From Cranoglanis bouderius (Eukaryota; Chordata; Actinopteri; Siluriformes; Cranoglanididae): a stretch of DNA of 64,000 nucleotides. The notes under the pieces were generated by a model. That model saw only the letters and a list, made by a program, of their open reading frames with translations, ran no database searches and had not been told where the DNA came from. This document shows, one piece after another, positions 57,181 to 64,000 of the stretch. Location: assembly GCA_023630585.1 (NCBI GenBank), contig CM042548.1, forward strand, positions 4,511,527 through 4,575,526. The letters run 5' to 3'. A program made the translations under genes and the position numbers. Every line of letters starts with the position of its first letter. Position 1 is the first letter of the stretch.

Positions 57181-57249
57181 TTTGTTACCTATATAAAAAG
57201 ACACCTGTCCACAGAAGCAATCAATCAATCAGATTCCAAACTCTCCACC

Positions 57250-58070
57250 ATGGCCAAGACCAAAGAGCTGTCCAAGGATGTCAGGGACAAGATTGTAGAC
57301 CTACACAAGGCTGGAATGGGCTACAAGACCATCGCCAAGCAGCTTGGTGAGAAGGTGACAACAGTTGGTGCGATTATTCTCAAATGGAAGAAACTGTCGG
57401 TCTCCCTCGGTCTGGGGCTCCATGCAAGATCTCACCTCGTGGAGTTTCAATGATCATGAGAACGGTGAGGAATCAGCCCAGAACTACACGGGAGGATCTT
57501 GTTAATGATCTCAAGGCAGCTGGGACCATAGTCACCAAGAAAACAATTGGTAACACACTACGCCGTGAAGGACTGAAATCCTGCAGCGCCTGCAAGGTCC
57601 CCCTGCTCAAGAAAGCACATGTACAGACCTGTCTGAAGTTTGCCTGAATGATTCAGAGGAGAACTGGGTGAAAGTGTTGTGGTCAGGTGTGGTCAGATCT
57701 CTTTGGCATCAACTCAACTCGCCGTGTTTGGAGGAGGAGGAATGCTGCCTATGACCCCAAGTCATAACACCATCCCCACCGTCAAACATGGAGGTGGGAA
57801 CATTATTCTTTGGGGGTGTTTTTCTGCTAAGGGGACAGGACAACTGCACCGCATCAAAGGGACGATGGATGGGGCCATGTACCGTCAAATCTTGGGTGAG
57901 AACCTCCTTCCCTCATCCAGGGCATTGAAAATGACCTTAATGACTTGGAGAGGATCTGCAAAGAGGAGTGGGACAAAATCCCTCCTGAGATGTGTGCAAA
58001 CCTGGTGGCCAACTACAAGAAACGTCTTACCTCTGTTTTTGCCAACAAGGGTTTTTCCACCAAGTACTAA
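57250..58070 (+). pseudogene. Tc1 transposase pseudogene lacking the catalytic second half
   Basis: Begins MAKTKELSKDVRDKIVDLHK with an intact helix-turn-helix. A frameshift near 57,392, stops around 57,645 and another frameshift near 57,700 follow. The block HNTIPTVKHGGGNIILWGCF is present. After PSSRALK the frame jumps directly to NDLNDLERICKEEWDK, so the region with the second Asp and the final Glu is deleted. Ends NKGFSTKY-stop. Confidence 0.88.
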
Positions 58071-58279
58071 GTCGAAGGGGTCAAATACTTATTTCCCTCA
58101 TTAAAATGCAAATCAGTTTATAACTTTTTTGAAATGCATTTTTCTGCATTTTTTTGTTGTTATTCTGTCTCTCACTGTTAAAATACACCTACCATTAAAA
58201 TTATAGACTGATCATTTCTTTGTCAGTGGGCAAATGTACAAAATCAGCAGGGGATCAAATACTTTTTCCCCCCACTGTA

Positions 58280-59560
58280 AACACATAATACAAAAAAAGA
58301 CAAATACAAAAAGTGGCCATTTTTTTTTAGTACTGTTTGCCTTTAATCTTCCATAGTTATAAACTGTAATGATTCATAATTCCACTGTCCGGTGTCCCTC
58401 AGAAGAGAAATGTGAATGTGACAAAATGTCGAAATTAGAACACCTTTACAAATAAACAAAACAAAACTTAGAAACAAAAATAAAAAAAAGTTATCACAGG
58501 CCATTCACCTTTCATCCATAGGATCAAATTTTTCTAATAGCATAATTTGATTCTATTCATGCTTCTGCTGTGAACTCGCAGAATCCATTGCACACATGAC
58601 ATGTTGGACATCATATACCCCCAAACTGCATGTGAGTACAGCATTTAAGCAGTAAAGAGGCCAAGAAAAATCAGTGATGGAAAGTGTTCTGTACATTTTC
58701 TTTTTAGCAGGCCTGGAAATTCTGCATTACATTCAAATTGAACAAATAAAACATATCAGTATTCTCCCAGTATTCTCCCTGTCTATCTTGTATTTTAATT
58801 TATATTACATTCTGGTTTGATTTTTCACTTTTTTCCATCTTCATTTCCATCTCAAACCACATTCTAAACACAAATTCCTGACAACTAGCCCACTTCTTAA
58901 AGCACATATGATGGCCAAAGCTTCCCATCTAAAGCACAAGCAAGGGCGGCAATTACAAAATTCCTGGTGCCTTTATCCCTTCCTGTTCCACCAGCAGCCT
59001 ATAGGGTGTCTCTGCTCCATCCCATTTTGCAATGGTCTTTATAGTGTTTGTTTTAATTTTGTCAGAGTCATCTTAATGAATTTCAGTTGTATACTTTTTT
59101 CCCCTTAGTAATCACAAGAGTTTCTCCTGAAATTCATGCTTATAGATATAGCACTGTGTGTTTTGCAGAAAAGGTTGTGAAAAAGTGTGAAAAAAAGAAA
59201 AAGAAAAAGAAAATTGTAGGACAAAGTTTAGAATACACATCTGCACATCTGGTAGAGATGCCACTTTTTGCTAAACATATTTTTGCTCAGTGCATTAGGT
59301 TTGTTACTGGCTTGTTATATTACATTGTAGATAGATTTTTTTTTTTAAATTATAGAAAGTGTTTGGAAGTGTTTTTAGTGTTTGTACTGATTATGTTATT
59401 CATATTCAATTTTAGGCATTTTCCATCTTTGTGTTCCTCATACTATATGGCACAAGCTCTGAAAAACTGTAATACCATCTAGTGGTCAACATCAGAAAAA
59501 ACACGTGTAGTCAAGAGGAAGCTGTTTCCCAATATGAAACACCTGTTGAGACATCTAATT
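58280..59560. other. Intergenic upstream of btg4
   Basis: No exon recognised. A purine tract occurs at about 59192-59215 and T/A homopolymers at 59642-59690 and 59742-59760. The sequence around 59,570-59,640 may include the btg4 promoter and a non-coding first exon, but no TATA box or donor could be fixed. Confidence 0.35.
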
Positions 59561-59641
59561 GGTCATTAATATGACCTTTAAAACGCATCAGTTCCCCCAC
59601 AGCTTGCTGTGATTTAGTTCTCAGTGAGGGCTGGTTGGTTG

Positions 59642-59675
<34 letters not shown>

Positions 59676-59787
59676 GGAAGGAAAAAAAAAAGCGCAAGTT
59701 AGGTGCTCCTTTGATGTAGGTTTAGTTTTTAGAACAATTTTAATTTTTTTTTTTTTTTAAAGCAAAAGAGGCTTGTGTCTAGAGAAA

Positions 59788-61329
59788 ATGAAGGAAGAGA
59801 TTGCTGCTACAGTTTTCTTTGTAGCAAGACTGGCTAAGAAACATGGCAAGATGGAGCGTTCTTGCCGAGAGAGGTTTGCGGTGGCTTTTACTTCGGTCCT
59901 TTTTGAGACCTACAAAAGCCACTGGTACCCAGAGAAGCCATGCAGAGGACAGGCTTTCCGGTGAGATGTAGTGGTATTGAAGCTTGTAAGGGTAAAATAT
60001 TGTTAAAATTGATTTATCCATTGAGCTTCTTTGTTTTTCAGGTGTCTGAGGATGAACAAGGCCCAGTTGAGGGACCCTATAATTGAGTGTGCTTGCAAAC
60101 AGAGTGGTGTTGATTATGAGGACCTGGGTTTGCCCAAAGAGATTACCATTTGGGTAGACCCTGGAGAAGTGTCATGCCGGTAAAAATTTTTGATAAGAAC
60201 TTGGTAGCCTTGCTTTTACATACAGTGAAATGGTACCATATCCTATAGTATGGTTTCTAACTGATTTTGTGGAAGGGTAAAAGATCATGACATTTATTGC
60301 AGAATAAATGTATGCCTTTGTCTACATTGGTAGGGTTGAATAAATTGGCAGTTGTAACTCTTGCAGGTATGGTGAGAAAACCACACCATTTTGTGTTACC
60401 CTGTTGGAGGGGCAAAAGGGAGACAGCGAGTTCTCTCGCAGGATTAACAATGCTGTGGAGCGTGCTTCCTCAGACTACCACTCGGGAACATCTTCAGATG
60501 AAGAAGGTGCTAACAGCAGCATGAGTAGCAGTAGCAGTGGCACTCTGTCTGCTCCAGAGCCCAAGTGCATCCCCACTGTGTCCAATCCCAACAGTGTTTA
60601 TCAGGTATTTCATAAGCAAGGTTCCCAACCTTGGTCAGGGAGAAACTCCTGTCTTGCTCACCTAAGTTTTGTGCTTCAACATGCCCACAAGTCAAGAAGG
60701 GCTGTTAATTAGCCGATTAATTGAATAAAGTGTTTTGCACACTAAAATGTACAGGACAATATTTTCCAGGACCAGGGTTGGGGGGGAAAACTGTGCCTCA
60801 AGATTATTCTTAATGGTATTCATTGGTGCAGGGGTCATCAGTCTTAGCCTGCAGCCACACTGGTCCTTTGTGGATTTCATTCCCAACAATCTGATTTTAA
60901 TCAGTTCACCTTAGTCTCCCATCAACTGTCAAGTGTGCCTCCAATTTAGCTGTAATGAATGCCTGCAGCCATACTGGGAATAAGATTAAACACCCCTGCA
61001 GTGGCCATTGGGTCTGTAGCAGTGTATGAATCAAGTAATGGGCCACGAACTTGGTCTTGATTGACTCGGTTTTGGATTCATCCTTTATTCTGTTGTCAAT
61101 AATGCACTTGCTATTTTTATTCTTGCAGTTCAGTGAATTCGGCCCACCTCCATCCATGCAGAACTGGGCTGTTTATCCCAAAAGGAAACCCTATGGTGGT
61201 GAAGGCTACCAGCAGCATTCAAATGGTCAATACCCTCCACACAATGGCTTCAAAAACTACAGACCATCTTATGCCTTCTCTGGTCCACGGGTGGACAAAT
61301 ACCATTGGGTTAGCAAGAGTCGCTCATAA
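59788..61329 (+). CDS. btg4: BTG4, BTG/Tob-family CCR4-NOT adaptor, complete, 4 coding exons
   Basis: Oocyte factor that bridges translated maternal mRNAs to the CAF1/CCR4-NOT deadenylase for maternal mRNA clearance; also called PC3B. Plus-strand exons: 59788-59960, 60042-60179, 60367-60604 and 61129-61329, in frame for 249 residues (human 223). The BTG/APRO domain is residues 1 to about 115: box A region RFAVAFTSVLFETYKSHWYP and box B LGLPKEITIWVDPGEVSCRY (86-105). The C-terminal half is Ser-rich (MSSSSSGTLSAPEP), then VSNPNSVYQFSEFG and a Tyr/Gly-rich tail not seen in BTG1/2. The ATG at 59788 is preferred: MKEEIAATVFF matches family starts, and an acceptor TTTAAAG at 59762 places a non-coding exon upstream. 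BTG3/Tob lack this tail and synteny. Confidence 0.96.
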
Positions 61330-61464
61330 TTGAGTATGTGAGCAGTTCTGGTGCTTTGCTGTTTGAGTTGGTGTGCAGCCTTGATGGCTGATTTAAATGT
61401 TAATACTTCAAAGTAATTATTTATGAGAATCTAATGCTAATTGCCATTAATGGCATGTTTTAAG

Positions 61465-61507
61465 CTGTTTTAATAAATTTTGTTGTATGCTAACTGGAGA
61501 AAATAAA
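61465..61507 (+). terminator. btg4: btg4 poly(A) signals with overlapping cytoplasmic polyadenylation element
   Basis: GTTTTAATAAATTTTG contains a CPE-like TTTTAAT directly overlapping AATAAA (61472-61477), 143 bp after the stop. A second AATAAA is at 61502-61507. A CPE beside the hexamer is the arrangement used to activate maternal mRNAs at oocyte maturation. Confidence 0.6.
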
Positions 61508-62111
61508 ATCTGGTTTTAATACTGGCTCTGTCTGACTATAGCCTAGCTTGCACTAGATGGCAGCATGGTCTTAAGTCAATACTGAAGGAGGACTGTAGAT
61601 TAACATAGGGAAACTGTTGCCTGATGTCTTAATATGGTCTTGCTTGTCTGGGTCTAGAAAGCTGCTCACTAAATTTGAAGTCCTGGAGCTTAATAAACAT
61701 GTACCTTTATGGACATGACAGCTACACTTAACTGTGGGAAACCTCTTGCTCATTTAAGGCTGAAGAATTTGAGTTTCTCTTCCTGTTTTGCCCCGATGTT
61801 ATAGTAAATGTCCTGATTTAAGACATTCTTTTGTGCACTTAAGACTAAGGTGGCTTTATCCATAATGTCCCGGATTTGAATAAGCTACTGCTGTGGATCA
61901 CATGTGGGTGTCTGTCATATAATGAACAGTGGCTTTCTAAACTTTAGATCCACTGAGCAGTACTACAGGAGTAATCTGTACAAGCTCTCTTTCTAAAACT
62001 ACTTTTGTGTTGATGGTTCCCATTGCTTTCATGTTAAAAGTATAATCTCCGTGGCAGACCAAACCTGTTTGGCATGAATGTTCCAGCTAACAAAAGGATG
62101 AGCGATACACT

Positions 62112-62280
62112 TGGGCTGAGGTGGGTAGAGCAGCCAAACTTTTTACTCAAGTAAAACTACTTATTTAAAAAAAAAAAAAAAAAAAAAAATTACTCAACTA
62201 AAAGTAGTGTTCGTTACTTGTGTAAGAGTATCCAATGAAAAGACTACCCAAATAGCAAGTTACTTGGGCTCTGATTAAAA
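62112..62280. repeat. Dispersed repeat (ACTCAAGTAAAAGTA type) with poly-A
   Basis: Reads GAGGTGGGTAGAGCAGCCAA, TTTTTACTCAAGTAAAACTA, TTACTTGTGTAAGAGTA and GAAAAGACTACCCAAATAG. This is a fragment of a fish DNA-element family I recognise by its text. A poly-A run is at 62167-62189. Confidence 0.5.
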
Positions 62281-62651
62281 TGAAGGGAAAATCCTGAATC
62301 TTGGACTACATGCAGAACTGTAAGTCACAGCTTTCCTTGAAAGCTGGTCTATTCTGTTTGATATAACCCCCCCGCCCCCCCCCCCCCCCAAAAAAAAAAA
62401 ATTCCCAACGGTTTCCTGTCTATTTTCATAACCTCTTAACACAAACTTGTCAGCGTCTGCATTTAAACAAAACAGAAGAGAAAGTGTGTAGAAAGCAGGG
62501 GTGTGCACAGACCTCTGCTGGGGCAGGGGTGGAAGGGCCAAAGAGGGCATTTAACAAAAGACTTTAGTGTACACAACCAATTTTTATGTAATTAATTATT
62601 AAATAAGTCACTTGTGTTTATAGCAGTGCTTGTCTTATGTTTATTAATATT

Positions 62652-62965
62652 TTAATGACTACTAATTGGAATGTCATGCCCGATTGAGAGTAGCAGTAGG
62701 TCAGAGAGCCTGTCTTCATTACATAGACTTCAAAGTCTGGATTTCTCAAGTTTTAACTTTGAAAATGACCATTCAACTGTAGATGTGGAGACAGGTAATG
62801 TGGCATATATTTTAGGAGTTGAGAAAGAGAGGGGAAAAACAGTCTCAATCACATTGTCTTTTAGGCGCATGAGCATTTCCTGGACATTGCTTTTGGGGAA
62901 GAGTAGGACGCATGAACCATTTTTTAGTTCTGTGAAGACCTGGGAGATAATATTACTAAATATTA
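62652..62965 (-). pseudogene. hAT-family transposase, C-terminal dimerisation end
   Basis: The minus strand reads IYATLPVSTSTVEWSFSKLK, then EKSRL, a TGA (62730-62732), then SLCNEDRLSDLLLLSI to a TAA at 62652-62654. This is the hAT C-terminal (hATC) signature, where the usual IPVS...ERSFS core appears as LPVSTSTVEWSFS. It is the 3' remnant of the gene whose start lies at 63,977. Confidence 0.8.
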
Positions 62966-63712
62966 CAACCCCAATTCCAAAAAAGTGGGGACGCTGTATA
63001 AAATATAAATAAAAACAGAATGCAATGATTTGCAAATCTCAAACTCCTGTTATTCACAATAGAACATAGAAAACATATCACAAATTTTAATTGAGGTAAT
63101 TTTGAATTTGATGGACACATGTCTCAAAAAAGTTGGGATGGGGGCAACAAAAGGCTGGAAAAGTAAGTGTTACTAAAAAGAAACAGCTGGAGGAACGTTT
63201 TGCAACTAATTAGGTTAATTGGCAACAGGTCAGTAACATGATTGGGTATAAAAAGAGTGTCTTAGAGAGGCAGAGTCTCTCAGAAGTAAAGATGGGATGG
63301 CATCTGGATGGAAGCATATATTGCTCTAAAACCTGTATATACCTTTGAGCATTGATGGTGCCTTTCCAGATGTGTAAGCTGCCCATTCCATAGGCACTAA
63401 TGCACCCTCATAACATCAGAGATGCAGGCTTTTGAACTGAGTGCTGATAAAAAGCCGGATGGTCCCTCTTTAGTCCTCTTTAGTTTAGAGGACGCTGTAT
63501 CCATGGTTTCCAAAAATAATTTCAAATTTCGATTCGTCTGACCACAGAACAGTTTTCCACTTCACCTCAGTCCATTTTAAATCAGCTTTGGCCCAGAGAA
63601 GACGGCTACATTTCTGGATCATGGTCACATATGGCTTTTGTTTTGCATGACAGATCTTTAACCAGCATTTGTGGATGGTACAGCGAACTGTGTTCACAGA
63701 CAATGAGTTCTG
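62966..63712 (-). mobile_element. Truncated Tc1-like element inserted in a hAT pseudogene
   Basis: Begins CAACCCCAATTCCAAAAAAG after TA (62964-62965), a common fish Tc1 terminus. The minus strand holds transposase pieces: NTVRCTIHKCWLKICHAKQK, LLWAKADLKWTEVKWKTVLW and SDESKFEIIFGNHG (first catalytic Asp). The C-terminal catalytic part is deleted and no matching opposite terminus is visible near 63,712. The right limit is approximate. Confidence 0.75.
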
Positions 63713-63977
63713 GAGGTGTTTTTGATCCAGAACTCATGATCATACCTGAGCCATGCAAACTCTTGAATCCAAGAAGTCTTAAAATGCCTTTCTGCACTTT
63801 TACTTAGACGTTCATTGATTGACACGGAAAGATGATCCTCTGTGTCTCCGTCGTTTTCTCTCTCTCTAATGCTGGCACAACTGGAGCCTGCTTTTTTATT
63901 AGTAGGTGTACCATCAGCATTGGTGCTCGACAGAGATGAGGAGTGTTTGAAAAAGTCTGATATTTTTCGTTTAGACA
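63713..63977 (-). pseudogene. hAT/ZMYM1-like transposase, N-terminal end
   Basis: The minus strand starts MSKRKISDFFKHSSSLSSTN, followed by a polar linker and HFKTSWIQEFAWLRYDHE. This opening is typical of hAT-derived TTF/ZMYM1-like proteins. The frame leaves the family at about 63,713, where the Tc1 fragment begins. Together with 62652-62965 it forms a gutted hAT gene. The element's other end lies beyond the window. Confidence 0.7.
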
Positions 63978-64000
63978 TGTCTTTCGTAGGCAGAAAGTTG

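Larger units (their letters stand above)
56882..58277 (+). mobile_element. Internally deleted Tc1 element
   Basis: TA at 56880-56881 and 58278-58279; ends CAGTGGGGGAAAAAAGTATT and the inverse of AATACTTTTTCCCCCCACTG. The inverted repeats of about 190 bp share GATTTTGTACGTTTGCCCAC and AATTTTAATGGTAGGTGTAT (sense/antisense). The transposase gene is broken. Confidence 0.9.

Noticed and set aside
59087..59482. 131-codon ORF upstream of btg4 as an extra exon
   Set aside because: No family features, includes a poly-K purine tract, and the btg4 start and upstream acceptor are explained without it.
59773..59787. Upstream in-frame TTG start adding five residues to BTG4
   Set aside because: Vertebrate BTG proteins start at the ATG before K/R-D/E-E-I-A; the extra codons are 5' UTR of the same exon.

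Overview
This is a vertebrate nuclear window, almost certainly a teleost fish. Genes are split by GT-AG introns (one GC-AG), the AT-rich intergenic DNA is full of microsatellites, and there are many Tc1/mariner, hAT-like, L2-like and MITE insertions of types I associate with bony fish. Some repeats (for example a retroelement tail ending in ...ACTGAATTGAAT) suggest an otophysan such as a catfish, but that is only an impression.

Five protein genes could be rebuilt exon by exon. In order they are: ppp2r1b (+, 3' part only, 0.36-3.7 kb), sik2 (-, 15 exons, 9.1-28.8 kb), layn (-, 6 exons, 31.6-40.7 kb), hoatz (-, 43.1-51.0 kb) and btg4 (+, 59.8-61.3 kb). Two miR-34-family hairpins (mir-34c and mir-34b) lie on the minus strand at 52.2-52.6 kb, between hoatz and btg4. 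A TATA-containing CpG-rich block with a splice donor at 54.7-54.9 kb is a candidate promoter for their primary transcript. Gene order and orientation match human 11q23.1 (PPP2R1B-SIK2-LAYN-HOATZ-MIR34C/B-BTG4), so this is an ancient syntenic block.

The genes do not form one pathway. PP2A scaffold and the LKB1-activated kinase SIK2 are signalling proteins. Layilin is a hyaluronan receptor. HOATZ and miR-34b/c are linked to motile cilia. BTG4 drives maternal mRNA decay through CCR4-NOT.

Most remaining sequence is repeats. One Tc1 element (17,578-19,085, in a sik2 intron) looks intact: TA duplications, about 200-bp near-identical inverted repeats and an uninterrupted 321-residue DD34E transposase. 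Other Tc1 copies (15.1-16.4, 33.2-34.8, 56.9-58.3 and 63.0-63.7 kb) are broken. The right edge (62.6-64.0 kb) is a hAT-type transposase pseudogene whose two ends flank a Tc1 fragment. I found no CRISPR array, operon, tRNA or rRNA, and nothing I would call a wholly new system. The strongest overlooked items are the miR-34 pair, its candidate promoter and the intact Tc1.
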